From Hamiltosporidium tvaerminnensis (Eukaryota > Microsporidia > Dubosqiidae), in assembly GCA_022605425.2 (NCBI GenBank), contig CM061254.1, positions 434,001 to 498,000 on the forward strand: 64,000 nucleotides of DNA, read 5' to 3'. The first letter of the stretch is position 1. Every line of letters starts with the position of its first letter. Positions 12,801 through 26,300 of the stretch are shown piece by piece. The notes under the pieces are model-generated. The model did not search any database. It was not told the DNA's origin and saw only the letters and a program-made list of their open reading frames with translations. A program made the position numbers and the translations under genes.

Positions 12801-14366
12801 GGCATATACACTAATTAACTTATCTATTTTTATTTTGACACATCATAAAACTGCATCATTATCTATTTCTCTAATTTTTTTGAAGTTATCTGTAAATGTA
12901 AAATATCATTTTATTTTATTTTGTTCGAATATTTTTTCCGAGAATTTCTTTCTGTTCCATAAATGGTTGAATCAAATAAATTTCAAAATATTTTTTCAGT
13001 AATTTATTCATATTCTAATGCAATTCACAAAAAACTTTTGCTTCGAATATTCAATGAAACGTAAGATCGGTTTAAACTAAAGCTTTCCAACAAAAAGAAG
13101 TAAAGGAAATTTAAGACTAATGGTTTTAAGTGATATAATATGCAACGTACAAATAAACTTTTTTTTGGCAAAGTAATCGTTTCACACGAACAGAGATAAA
13201 AAAATAAAAAACGGAATGCGATGAAAACAGATGATAAAATTTACCAAAAATAACGCGCTTAAAATCCAACAGATTAAAAGCAGTCGAATAGATTAGAAAA
13301 TATGAAGCTAAAAGATCTTGGGATTTTAATGAGGCAATACCAATGCTGACTAGAAATCGGATATGAAAGGCTAAAAATACTAGGAAACCGAAAATTTTAT
13401 ATAAAAGATAATTGCAAATTGTGAGAAACTAAAGCTCTGCTAATGAAGCATAATCGATTAAATGAATGGATCCTCATTTTTTGAATGAAATATTAAATGC
13501 TTTCACACTAATTAACGACAATACAAGATAATTTAATGAATAGGTATATTCTTTTTTTAAATTAAATCAATTTAAGTATAAAACTATCAATGTATTTCAA
13601 ATCGAAGTTTACTTTAAACATGCTTATTAAACAATATCTATATCTTAATATGTATGGTCTCGGTATACATTCATAGCATAAAGACATAGATGATTCTTGT
13701 TTGCATATTTACTCAACTTTGTTCATTGTATTTTTCTTTAGACAATGCAATAACGATATGAATGGCAAAAAATATTTTGCAGTTTATCTTTAAAATATTT
13801 ACTTAGAACAATAAAAATAATAAATATTTAATATTTTGCGCAATTAAATAGATGAATTATAAATGAGAGTCCTTATGATATATTTACAATAATACATATA
13901 TAGAATTTTATAAGAAAATTCAAGCTTGAATTACGTGTTTTATATGTATATATTATCGATAATAGTTAGCTTTTTAAAATATGAAAATAAAAATATGATG
14001 TAATATGAGTTAGAATTTGTCATAAAAATTAAATTAAAATTACAATAATTTACGCTACAAAAACCATAATGAAATGCTAAAAAAACAATATTTAGATTTA
14101 AAAAACACATATCTGTTACTTATGATTAAATATAGTTTGTATTTTAAAAGTTTATGAAAATAATATACATATAAAGATTATCCCAGATTTATTAGTGGAA
14201 TCATCATTCAGTACATTATTTATTTTGGAATTTTATTTCCAAATAAAGGAATAAAAAGAATCAATTAAATTTAAACTTTTGTTTATCCGCTATTTAAGTT
14301 ATAAAAATCTTGATAGCACTGATTAGGTTTGGTGAAAAGTATATAAAGGAGCTAGAATGACGTAGG
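9892..14366. other. Gene-poor AT-rich sequence
   Basis: About 4.5 kb without a supported gene. Small open frames at 11411 and 12799 are below 70 codons and have no homology or composition support (the second starts at TTG). Slightly GC-richer bits near 10300-10450 look like old, unrecognisable insertions. Confidence 0.65.
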
Positions 14367-15089
14367 ATGTGTATTATTACCAAACCATTGCAATGGTTAT
14401 TATCTTCATCGCTATTACTAATAATTGCACTTGGAACTCTAGGATTTTTATCATATAGATCAGCAAGTAAATATATAGAAAATCTTGAATCTGACTACAA
14501 GAAAATATCCGAATTAGATTCTTTTAGAACACTCGCGGGTGATTTGAAAAGAGAAAGAATTGCTTTGCTTTCTGAAATGAAAGATGATATTAAATTTACA
14601 GTTTTTAAGATAAAGGATGCAAATGATCGTAAAAATTTACTAGATGCCTTAGACAAGAAAAAAAACGGTGAAGTGCAAGAAAGTTCCAGTATTTTAATAA
14701 GCACCAATACTGCTTATATCATCCCAATAAAAAGACCTAGTCGTCTTGGTGATATAAATTTTTTAACCAAAGTCGGGTTTCTATTAAAGAAAAAAACAAC
14801 AATGCAAACAATTAGCGAACTTGCAGCATATATCGGGAAAAAACCGAAAAGTTCTGATGATGCCAACAAAACAGTTATGATTTTCTTTAATATTATCGAC
14901 GAAAAAAAGGTTGGGATCTTTTGCGTTGAATCAGAAGATGGTGTTGTTAAAAAAACGAATAAAGAACAAATATTTATTATCAAACATCCCAGTAAAAATA
15001 TCAAAGGAGAAATCTCTGATTTTATCGCTTATATTATTGAAAAAAACCGTAAAGAAGAATCCAAAACAGAGAAAAAGACAAAACAATGA
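14367..15089 (+). CDS. Orphan membrane-anchored protein
   Basis: Function not recognised; 240 residues. One hydrophobic segment (about 9-29) sits at the N-terminus, followed by a charged, probably coiled-coil stretch (30-100) and a mixed alpha/beta-looking region (100-220). The C-terminal tail is strongly basic and Lys/Glu-rich. The N-terminus could be a signal anchor with the bulk on the lumenal or outer side, or an uncleaved type II anchor. The frame is open over its whole length in a region where random frames rarely exceed 60 codons, and codon use is normal. A second ATG upstream (14357) is out of frame and stops at once. It stands alone, more than 1.4 kb from any other gene. Confidence 0.65.
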   Translation: MCIITKPLQWLLSSSLLLIIALGTLGFLSYRSASKYIENLESDYKKISELDSFRTLAGDLKRERIALLSEMKDDIKFTVFKIKDANDRKNLLDALDKKKNGEVQESSSILISTNTAYIIPIKRPSRLGDINFLTKVGFLLKKKTTMQTISELAAYIGKKPKSSDDANKTVMIFFNIIDEKKVGIFCVESEDGVVKKTNKEQIFIIKHPSKNIKGEISDFIAYIIEKNRKEESKTEKKTKQ

Positions 15090-16586
15090 TGAAGTTAAAA
15101 GAAAGACAGTATTAAAAAGTAAAGTTTATTCCATTTTTTTAATTTTTGACATTTTTTTGCTCAAATATTTTAATATTTTATACCATCTCATTTCTTTATT
15201 TTACACTATATGGTAATCCATTGACCCATGGAAAGCCTATTTTAAATTTATATTATAACCAAAGAAAAATATAATAGTAGGATTTTGATTACATAATTTG
15301 AATTAAAATAAAGATTTAGTTGAAGCTGTTTTTAAATGAGACTACATATTCAATGCTGTATTGTTGACCCCTATATCTACTGTACTCTGTTTGATCTATT
15401 CGTTTTGTTTAAACTACCAAATTTTTAACTGCCGGTTAGTGCAATCTTTATTTTTCGTTTAGAAAGTTTGCGTGAGGCTGAAAACTTAATCTTTCAAGAA
15501 AATTGTCTTTCGAACGCCTATAACTTAGCGAAGCTATAATCTATCGTTGGATTGTGTTTCATCCCTAGTAAATGTGCAAGCTATTATAAAAAAAACAATT
15601 ACCTACAAACTCTACCGGAAACGTTTCGGAATACATTATAGCTCTGTTTTACAAGAAAGAACACCTAAAATACTAATCCTAATAACGAGAATATACTTCG
15701 AATATATATGTAGAGGAATAATGTGAAAACATTTATACTAAAGCATCTATCGTCCGTTTCGACATTTTGTAACTCAGAAGCAAATTTAGCGAACAAATAC
15801 GACATGTATAGGAACCCTTACAGGGAATTAACAAATATTAATTTCAAAATAAAGTTTTTTACTCAATAGAGTAAATAAAAATATGATATTATTCTAAAGA
15901 ATCAATTTTATGTTCATTTACGCGCATTTTAGGGTTCGGGGACAGTTTAATACACAAAAGGTATAAAAAACAACTAATGTCAAAAATTTCTGATAAAAAA
16001 AATTATCAATCTTTACAGGAAAAATATATTTCTGATTATGATAATTTAATTGGCTTGAATTTTTAATTAATACAATATTTGTATCAGAGTCATTATTAGA
16101 AATCCCACTGATACTTTAAATACTAGAACTTATAAAAAAACACAACATATTGCAACCGTCGTAGAATCGCTAGCCCAAAGCATCTTACTAAAATGAAAAG
16201 CGATGCTCTGTTTTCTTTCTTACTTACTTACATATTCCGTTTCTCTTTTACCTCTTACTGTCGAGGATGAACAAAGGAATGTTTTCCATTACTTTCTTTT
16301 AATCAGTTATAACTTAGAATATAGGGGATTATCCTATAGATCTGGTGTCGTTTATATCCCAAAACGATGGCAGTAATGATTTTAATACCAATTATACACA
16401 TTCATTACCAATCAGAAAGTTTTTATGTATTTATCCTACCAGCACCAATTAAAAATTAATTATTTTGCTATATTTAATTAATTATTTCGGCGTTCTAAAG
16501 ATATTTTTATTTTTAATATTATCATAAATTATTTAGATTTTTTTATATAAAAATTAGTATTTAGATAAGAATCTTTTTCGGCAAAA
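15090..16586. other. Intergenic AT-rich sequence with an old repeat
   Basis: No gene seen. It contains the old repeat-B copy at about 16153-16450. The section 15360-15830 is a little richer in GC and may be another decayed insertion. Confidence 0.6.
16153..16450 (-). repeat. Dispersed repeat B, old copy 1 (shares head with repeat C)
   Basis: Reading the minus strand from 16450, the first 110-130 bases match the start of the 730-bp repeat C (as at 37940 downward): both have a GATAA...ACATAAAAA-CTTTCTG string, then an inverted repeat. After that the sequence no longer matches repeat C, but it continues to match the copy at 25755-26045, including TTGTTCATCCTCGACA. In the head, GTAATGA (16373-16379) can pair with TCATTAC (16402-16408). 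Confidence 0.6.
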
Positions 16587-17303
16587 ATGAATCATAGAAA
16601 AATAATATCACCAAGAAACTCGAAAATTTCTTTGCGTTTGGTTATAAACAGGCCAAAAGAACGCAAATGGTACAATATAAAATATAGAGAAGCCAAAAAA
16701 TTTATATTGGAAAAGCTATTTTTTGTTCTATACGTAACAATAGATTTGATAATCATTTATATACTAGAAAGGTTTTTTAAGATAAACATACAAATAAGAC
16801 TTTTATTTTTCGTTGCTATGGCACATATATATCAGAAAACATATGACTCGTTTATTGGCTTTGATTTCTATAAGCGCTTGATTCCTAACGACAGGTACAA
16901 ACTTATGATGAAAATATGTATGCTTGGGACATATTTTTTACGCATATTTGCAGATTTTCCATGTAAGAATACTATTCCCCTGAATTTAAGAATACACAAC
17001 AAGTACTTTTCTCTAGCATTCGGCACGATTTGGTCTATCGCATTATATTTAGTTATTCATTTTACTATGTACGCACCATCATATTTTGTTTCTGAGTATA
17101 GAAATATTTCGGGTGCTCTAATTTCGTTTTTTATTTTTTTGGATTTCTTTATTATAGTGAATTCCTATGAAATGACGCTTTTGCTCACAAATATGTTTAT
17201 AAAATTTGAATTTCTAACACTGGCACCTTCTTATCTAGTCGTCGGGTTTCTGTTTTATAAAGACGCAAAGTTTTATTGTGCAAATCATAATTATTTGCAC
17301 TAG
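16587..17303 (+). CDS. Multi-spanning membrane protein, family copy 3, C-truncated
   Basis: A 238-residue frame of the membrane family. It has the basic N-terminus, the KWYN motif, a first membrane segment containing DLIIIYILE, the RLLFFVAMAHIYQ segment and the SYE...FEF...APSYLVV block. It ends at a TAG (17301-17303). The same frame continues without another stop for 28 codons to TAA at 17388-17390, and that remnant encodes YICLQWPFLVNIFKY, the normal family C-terminus. The TAG falls where the 30631 copy has an Asp after Leu-His. The gene is therefore either freshly truncated by one nonsense change or still works without its last membrane segment. ATG at 16587 aligns with the pseudogene N-terminus at 2850. 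Confidence 0.8.
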   Translation: MNHRKIISPRNSKISLRLVINRPKERKWYNIKYREAKKFILEKLFFVLYVTIDLIIIYILERFFKINIQIRLLFFVAMAHIYQKTYDSFIGFDFYKRLIPNDRYKLMMKICMLGTYFLRIFADFPCKNTIPLNLRIHNKYFSLAFGTIWSIALYLVIHFTMYAPSYFVSEYRNISGALISFFIFLDFFIIVNSYEMTLLLTNMFIKFEFLTLAPSYLVVGFLFYKDAKFYCANHNYLH

Positions 17304-17390
17304 ATTATATATTTGTCGGTTTATATTTGCCTACAGTGGCCTTTTTTGGTAAATATTTTTAAGTATTTGGTCAATATTAATTTACTATAA

Positions 17391-20300
17391 AATAAACTGA
17401 AAATTCAATAAGTATTCTTATAATTAAAGTATTATTTATTTTTTTGGAATACTAAATTTCGAAGAAAAAACTTTATATTCTATTCTAACTCAGCGTGGTA
17501 GTATTATTACCAGTTAATATGCAATGTTGGATATGTAGAGTCTACTCAGATTTTTACACAATTCCGAGACATAAAATATTTAATTTAAAATACAAAATTA
17601 ACAATAGAAACAATTCTATGCTTGCAGTAAAAATTTTAAAATGATTGATTTACCTTGCTTATATTTCTTAGGCTTGTCATTCTTAGAGAACGAAATAGAT
17701 CCACAGACCAATTATTGCGTAGTCTTTTTAATTCATGGCTCTCTTTAGACATTTTTTCATTGGTGGGCTAATTATAAAATGAAACCTTACTCTAAATGAG
17801 TATATGAATTCTAAAAATTACAAAATAAGCTTTTTTTCTATGTCTTTTAAAATATACGTATGATAATTAAATAAATATAGAAGTTATTTATACCAATAAT
17901 CATTGTACTTTCGATATCATTGGAGTCCAAAGTATGTTAAAACCGAGAATCCAAGGATCCTCTATCAAACAGAGAAAATAAGTTTCCCACAAACAATTTA
18001 CTGATACTATTGCCATTTGTGTCAGGTTTAATTCATATTCGGTTCAAAAATCGATTTTTAGATGACAAAATGATGTTAAAAATCATGTAGCAAAAGAATT
18101 TGGCTTTAATTTCAACAACTAACAAATGTAAAACTAATAATATATTGTTTTTTTGTTGTTTTAACTCTTTTATAACTGCCAGGTACATTCAGAGAAGTTA
18201 TATTTTTTAGACTTGCTCAAAAAAGCATGATCAATAAAATTATAAAAATTCTCTACATTTATTTATCCCTTTCGATCATTTCTGTACATTGAATTCAACA
18301 GCGAATTAGACGAAACCAGAACTTCGACTTAGACTTCTTTTGTGCTTCTATTCGCTTGCATCATGATTTTTTTGCTTTTAATTCTATATAGAATATTTTT
18401 TTTAAATCTTGAAAAGTAAGCTGCAGACGCTTGGCGTTTAGGAGAATATCTTCTATAGTGTGCCGTTTCTAGTTTTCTTCTGATATATACACATAAGCCA
18501 TGGTAAATAGATTGTATAATGAAACATCCTTTATAATCTTCTAAGAATATAATAAATACATTTGTGTAAAGTTATAAGTTTCTCCTTAAAAATATAATTA
18601 GCTACATTCTCAGAATATTTTCAACTAGAAAGTTAATTTATAATATAATAACTCATCAGCAGGAAAATTCTTTAGAAAATGTATTCAAACTGTGTATAAG
18701 GTGTAGAAACAAGTAACCATTTGATATAACTGGTTTTACTTTATGGCAACACCCCTTGAATTCATGCAAATTCACCGGCTTTGTATATAAACTATGGGTA
18801 ATTACAAATTGAGTTGATCATCTAACATTGACATATCTTTCTTTAAATAAATACTTTCAATTTTATACAAAATATTTTTCTTGTCCTAAATTCCGAATTG
18901 GATCTTTCTATTCATACGGGCTCTTTAAAACTCTTTGTTTGCAATATATTGATAGAACTTGAATATTTCAATAAGTAATTTTAGAAATACTGGTTTCTGA
19001 TGTCAAAATATATTTTAATAAATATTTTAAAGTCAAATTCGAAAATATTATTTTATAGTTTTTCCTTGCACGTTGATCTTTGTTCTATTTCTACGTGCTT
19101 CTTTATAACATACTCCCGCCTTATTATATATGTGCGTCTTATATAATCGAGAAATATATCTTAGAGTCTATGTATTTACCAGTGATTTGTCAAAAAAACA
19201 AACTTATATTGAGGATCTATTCGATTTTCGAGTTAAAATTACTGCCTTTCCAAATTTTTTTTGTAAAACTTTAATTTTTAGAAAAATATCACTCAAGTTA
19301 TTGTCGGCAAGATTTTGGTTAATAGAAATAGCTCGTGAATTAAAGCGAAAATCGCCGAGATACGGCATCGTTTCTTTTCTCGTATATTTTCCTATTTATC
19401 TTGAGCTAATCTTTTAATACAAATTGATGCTTACAATTACTTCCAATTTTTCATTGCAGTACATTTAAAATACGGTCTGGGTTTCTAAGCAGAAATCGCA
19501 GTGTAAATATATTACAAAAAAGGTCAAATTGTAGCTACTTGTTGACGTTTAAAGAGTTATTAAATAAGAATGAGTCATCTATATTTTTCTTAAGGAATGG
19601 CTTCAATACACAAAAATAGAATAATATGCAATCATTCACAGAAGAATTTGATTATTGCCCAGAATAGAGGTCATATGTTAAGAAAGTACTAAATTGTTGC
19701 AAAGAAAAAAGATATTTTTAAACATATTTGTTTTGTGAGATTTTATTTCTAGATTATGGATTAAAGAAAATTATTTTTTAAATGGCGAAAGGTAAGGAAT
19801 ATTCACTGATACGCTTATTGATCTCTAGGGAATCACCAAATGCTTTTTATTTTTATTTTAAATTTTTCGGCAATCAAAATTTCATTTGATTGATTTATTC
19901 ACATCAGAAAATGTTTTTTCAAAATGTAAAAGTCAAAATTTTTAAAGTAAATAGTATAATTGACTATAATACAAGGGCCGCTAAGCTTTTTATTTGCCGT
20001 CTGAAAACTCATTGAATCTTATGCCAAGACACTAAAAAGTATTTCTTAAATATTAATTATTGTCGTACCAAATATAGAGTTTGCCTATATAGATAGTCGT
20101 TTAGACCATAAACTTAAACAAAAATATCGATTAACAAAAAATCTTAGCAGAAGAAACATTAAAAAGGCGAAAAAAATTAATAGAAAAAACCAAAAGAAGT
20201 AATAAAATGCAGAAAAAAATAAAAAAGAAGTAAATTTAGAATGTAAAAAGAAAATAATCAACATTTAGTCTATAAAAGTTGATTAGTTAGCATTTACGAA

Positions 20301-23300
20301 TAAATATAAATATTATTTAACTTTTTTCATTAAAAACTTTGCAAGTATCATAACCCACTTTTCTGTAATATTCCGGTTTTTTAATTCTTAAAAGTCATTC
20401 ATTTTGTTTCTACTGTCAATTGGTTATAATGCAAAGACATTCAATTTAGTACACGCCTCTTGATCAAAATGCTATACTTCTGCAATATACATTACCCTTT
20501 TCGTCAACGCAAAGACAAACGTCTATATATCCCATATCAAGACTTCCAGAAATATAAATAGTGGCTTGTTACTTCCCGCTATTACAAATGGTATACTTTT
20601 ATCTTATCGGTAAAATTTAAATTGTATTCACTTACCAAGTGTTTTATACCATTTTGTATACTTCTTCGTTTTTTGTAGAAAAGGCTGTAAATGCAATATT
20701 TGTACATTTCTTTAGCTACAATTTTCAATTTGGTAAAATATATATTGGCCTCAACCATAGTTTATCTTTTCAAATACAATTTTATAAAGAATTTTAATCA
20801 AATTTTCGATTTTTATAACAGATTATTCCTTTCAATATTTAATCTGAAGTAAAATTATTGAGTCTTTAAATTCGAAATTTGTTTGGAGGATGTATTAACT
20901 ATTATCTTTAAGCTTAATGTTATGCAAACAAAGGAGTTTTATGAAAACGAATTATTGAGCTCAGGCCGTTATCGCGGCTGCTAAGCAATCATGAGATTTT
21001 CATATCTAAACATCTGCTTGGTGTAGATAAAATGTTTTAGGCTGTTATATTTATAAAGGCAAACGAAAAAAGAAATTTTGTATGTAGATCAAGAACTATA
21101 CAATCCACATATCTATTATATATATTTGAATGGTTTAAAAGGTTAACATAATTTTTTTTAAGATATTCTACGAATGTCTTCAAATGGCAGGCATTATTTC
21201 TAAAATAAGACTGATGCTTAATATATGCTTCGGTTTACAATTTGTAGTACAAGCGTTAAATGTATTCGTTTTGACTCGATACTGCTATTTTAGAGGTTAC
21301 ATAAATTACTTTCATTCCAATTCGATCAGGTCTGTGAGCTGCAAAAAGATATAGCATGTTGTTTTTCAAATTCGTATTCCGCGACCGTCTCTTTATAAAT
21401 ATTTTTCCAATCGAACAATTTGTCGTTTATTTACTCGTAAGTTATTGTTTCTTCTAAAAAAAGCAATGTTTTCCCTGCAAAAATAACCAAGAAGATGTAT
21501 TATTTCGTTCGGATAGGTATGCTATCATCAGTTTTCATTCTAACATAATTAAAATAACCTTCATGTGATTTCATTTTTGCCGTATTCCCTTATAAAACTA
21601 TATAAATAAAAATATAATGAACTTCATACAGAAAGTTCTGCCGAAAAAAAATGAATCAAGAATTTTAAATATAAAAAATTTGTAATTTTAATCTATAAAA
21701 AGCTTGAAAAAACATTTTTTCGGTTCCTTTTATGGGTAAACTACATATGTGTTCGAAAATTTTTACTCTCTTTTTTTAAACGTATTAATCTAATCTAATG
21801 TATAAACCAATATTTCATTTTATATTCTAAAATTCACTTTTATTGGATAGGCAGAAATTAATAGCTAAAAGTCAATCATTTTAATTCACCTGTTCTTTCT
21901 ATTTTAAACACATGAATTTTTTTTAATCGATCTGGTTTTGATTAAAATACGTAAAGGTTTCATGTATAAATTTCTCTGTATAATGATTAAGCAACGCTAC
22001 TAGATTTTAGTATTAGGCAATGTCTCTATTCATACAGAGTTTGACTTGGTTGTATCCTTTTATTTACTTCCATACCAAAAGTCTAGCTTTGAAATATACT
22101 ATAAAGTACCGGGTTTATTTGAAGAGCAGAAATTGCTAAAAAAAAACAGATTTCGCAATTAACCGTGAAAAATTTATCTGAGTTTTATATCTTTTAAAAT
22201 ATCGAACAATCTGAAATTCTTATGCCAAAGCTTTTAAATGATTATTTACACATTAAGCTATTTGAAAACTAGCTTAAGATTATAAAACCAAGCTATAAAT
22301 ATAAAAATTGCAAAGATATTGTAGTTTTAAAAATTTATTAAATTACTTATGACTTCTAGTTGAATCGTTTTGCGTAGAAATTGTTTTGTATCGTATATTT
22401 TCCTGTGTTCGGAAATATAATATTTTAATCTCTCATTTGTGGGTTGCTTTTGAAGAGATATAAAACGAGAGAAAATATTGTCTCACGATAATTCTGTGAT
22501 CTCGTATCTTTCTAAAACATTTTTATTTATAGGTATCAGTCATTACAAACTTCTAGGTTTTTCAAGAATTCATGAATTTGTTTAAGATAATGATTCTTTT
22601 TTTGATTTTTTTTGTCGCAGATTTTCTTATTTGCCGTGAAGATAAAAATTATGTCTTATAAATGAGAATCTAAAGAAATTCAATTAATACCTTTGTTTAA
22701 TTATAAGTAAAAGCATTGAAACAGATGGATTGATCATGCAAATTCTACTAAATATTCTAGGATACTGTATCTTCCTAGTTCCTTGGAATTTTTAGATATA
22801 TACTTTCCTTTTTAGCGTAAATTGCAGAAATTTTACTTTTTTAGGTGGTATAAACACGAACATAAAATGGAATGTTTTTCTGGACTAAACATTCTATTTT
22901 TAAAATATTTAACAAGCCAATAATTATTTTTTGCTTTTAAGAAAATTTAGGACCAAATTATTGGTAAGTAAAAGCTGCTTTTCTAGAAAAATATACTAAT
23001 AGATTTAAAAATTCTTTATTGCACAGATTTCACTTCTATGAACAATTTATACTATTGTCTATAGAGAAAACTTATTTTTCTAATAGCGAATTTCAGGTGC
23101 TAATAGAAAATTCATCATTTTAAACATATAGTCAATTCATCTACTTTGAAAAATAAACATATTTGCCATCGAACAAAAATAGATCTAGTATAAATAAATA
23201 CATGTGATTTAAATTTCATATAGATCTCATGGTTATTTTCGTTACAACAATATAATGCTAAAAGAGGCGGTAAATACGTCTTTCGGCAGTACAAATTTTG

Positions 23301-26300
23301 CGATTTTATAAAAAAACACGATTCTTTAAAAGGTTATAACTTTCGAGGCTGAAAGATAGATTAATTGTCTTTAAAATACGTTATAATAAAAACCAATCTC
23401 TTTATAAAGTTTTTGATAATATATTATACTTTAGTAGATTATGAGGTCAATGCAACTTGCAATATACTCAAAATGGCAAAATAAAACCATTAGGAGATAT
23501 CTTCGAATGAAAAAAAATTATGGTTTCACATTTTTTAATTTTTTTTTACGTTTTACCTAAATTTAACTTATTCTAAGCTTTATTCCAAACGGATAATTAA
23601 TTGATTATTATATAAATATATGGTAAACCTGAAATTTAGTTTCAGTACTTCCATCTTAGGAAAACAACTCAAATTTTTTAATTCTAAGGAATAATTTAAA
23701 ATTTGCATTTGTAAAATTTAATATATTATTAACTACAATAAAAATATTTTTTATTATGTTACGTCTCTCCAGATATCGATAAAGATGAAAATATATGTTT
23801 TTTGATTATGTTTGCTAATTTTTGGAAATAATTTAATGAGAAAGAAAGTATTTTACTAAAATACTTGCAGGATTTTAAAAAGTGGAATCAAAAGCTCGTT
23901 GATATCCATTATTAACTGATAACTGTATTATTTCGTGTTACTACAAGAATAAAAGATTGCTTTTTTATTTTACATTCGTTGTCAGTACTTTTAAATATCG
24001 AAAAAAAATTGGCTTGTAAGTTTTGTATTTTGATTCTTTTCTGATTTCTGATATCTCATTCCTGGTACGAGTCCAAATAATATATGATTTTATCTCTTAT
24101 TTTAAACATATGTGTAAACAGGCAATTGGCAATATTATAACTTAAAAAATATCTTATATGCATAGGATTAATATTATAATAAACGCCTTGCAATTTTTAA
24201 TAAACATTTTTGGCATTTTCATGGAAAATCAATTTAGACTTTAGATGAGAATCAAAATATTTTTTAATGAAAAAGCAAAAATTTTATCGAATTTTTGTTC
24301 TTATCTGCTATACAGTATCAAGCAGCAGTGTCTAATTTATTTTATGTATATTTAGAATATGATAAGAAGACAATGTGCAACCGATTCGGATAGTCTAAGA
24401 TAAGAGAATTCGAAATTTACGTTCATTATTATTATATGTTTACATCTTAATATGGTGAATTCACATTCTTGTTCATTCTAGAATATCCGTGGTGATGGTT
24501 TTTTTTCGATATTAATTGAGTTGGATCTCTTATTTTAATTATTTCTGGTTTGTTTATTCCGACATGGAACTTAATTGGAAATATTTCCATTTGATAAAAC
24601 AATTTTTAAGAAATACTTAGAAAGTATTTGATTAAATCTGCATATTCGGATTTTGCGAAATTACAAGTAAAGAATCGGAACTTAATAATATGAGTTAAAG
24701 AACTTTTATCGATCGATTCTATAGATTTTTTTGAACACAAATAAATCCTGACTTATATACCAATGAGTAATTAAATAGTAATACTGTTTCAATAAATTAT
24801 TATTTGGCTTAGATTTTAATTATAAACGAAAAAAAAGAAAAGATATTATAGATTTTTATAAAAAAAGTTTGTATATTCCACTAAGTCTTCGAAATTTTAG
24901 AAGGATAAGAATTTTACATAGTGAGGTTTCGATATATTTTTATATATGAATTCTTGCTTTGAGATATATTTAAAGACACGAATTAAGTAAAAAATTTTAC
25001 CTTTAATTTTTTATAAATTTACTAAAAACTAATATTTTCAACTTTTTTATTTAGTTATACATTCTAAAACTGTTTGTTCTTCTAAATATTTTATTCTGCA
25101 TTTGTGTGAAAATTTTTCTTTGTAGTGTTTAAAGGTGTATTAAAAGCTTTAATCTGTTTATATATTTTAAATTTAGTTTTATGTTTCTTTTTCATTATAA
25201 CCTCTATATCATTAGATTTTTTTAGATATAGAATTTTCCTTGTGTTTTCCGGCCTCTTTCTCTTCTCAAGTACTGTTTCGGATTCTATTGAATATTTGAA
25301 AATTAAATAAGAAACTAAACCCAAAAAGAGACATGATAATAGCATCCGAATATTTCATTGGGTCAAAGCTTATGAATATAGTTTAAGAGTCCCGATATTT
25401 TTAAAGACTAGCAAATCATTTAAACTAAAAAAAGTGGGGGGGGGGCAAAGTAACTAGAATGAAAATTCGATTTCTAAAAAGTTTATTTTGTTATTAAAAT
25501 AATCTTTAAGCGATAATAATACTAAATATAGCTTAAAATTAGTTGTAGTTTACTAAAACTGCGGCACGAAAATATACTTTGAATATTTTCAAGGTATTTG
25601 AAAAATATCCCGGTTTTTAAATTTAATTCCGGAAACTATATTCAATTGATTTATTGGATACTTCTAATTCTATTTTAAATCCTATAAATACAATTCAAAA
25701 AAGTTTGGCGTCATTTAGCCTTACTAAAATTTATCTATGTAAATTCTAATAAATGGGCGGAGAGAAGATAAACACATTAAAAACTTTCTACTTAGCAATG
25801 AGTTTGTAAAATTGGTGATTAAATTATTGTTGAGATTTTAATGGGATATAAAATACCTCTGATTTATGGCTAATCCCTCAAACTCGAGCTATAACAGATT
25901 AACAGAAACAAATGGAAAACCTTTATTTGTTCATCCTCGACACTGAGAGGTAAAAAATGAACGGAATAAGTAGGGCAAAGTAAGGTAAATTCAAATAATT
26001 CTTTTTAATTTATTTCGTACTAGCTTTTCATCGCCGTAGAAATAAAAATAATTTATAATTAAACAAATAAATGCAACCTAAAATTTGATCTTTCGTTTAA
26101 CCCTCATTATTTGGTTCACAATGACCGGTCTAATAATTTGGCACATAAAATCCCACCTGATAGTTTAATCGTATATTTTTATTATTTCATACGGTAATTT
26201 AAAGCCGCTTTTGAGCAGTCTCTGATAAAAAAAATACCGTCGTTTTCTTATCTGTCTACCTTGGGCTTTTCCAAGGCATCAGTTATGCATTTTCTGCTTA

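Noticed and set aside
12799-13002. Possible sixth membrane-family relic
   Set aside because: A short HFILFCS string recalls the 9073 copy, but none of the PSY, QWPF or N-terminal motifs are present in any frame.
19130-19417. 95-codon plus-strand frame
   Set aside because: Starts at ATG but has no recognisable motif. It is close to the longest random frames expected in this stretch. It could be a decayed gene piece.
25125-25310. Hydrophobic 61-codon frame opposite a basic 84-codon frame
   Set aside because: GTG start. Strand-symmetric open frames here reflect T-rich composition. No similarity to the membrane family was found.
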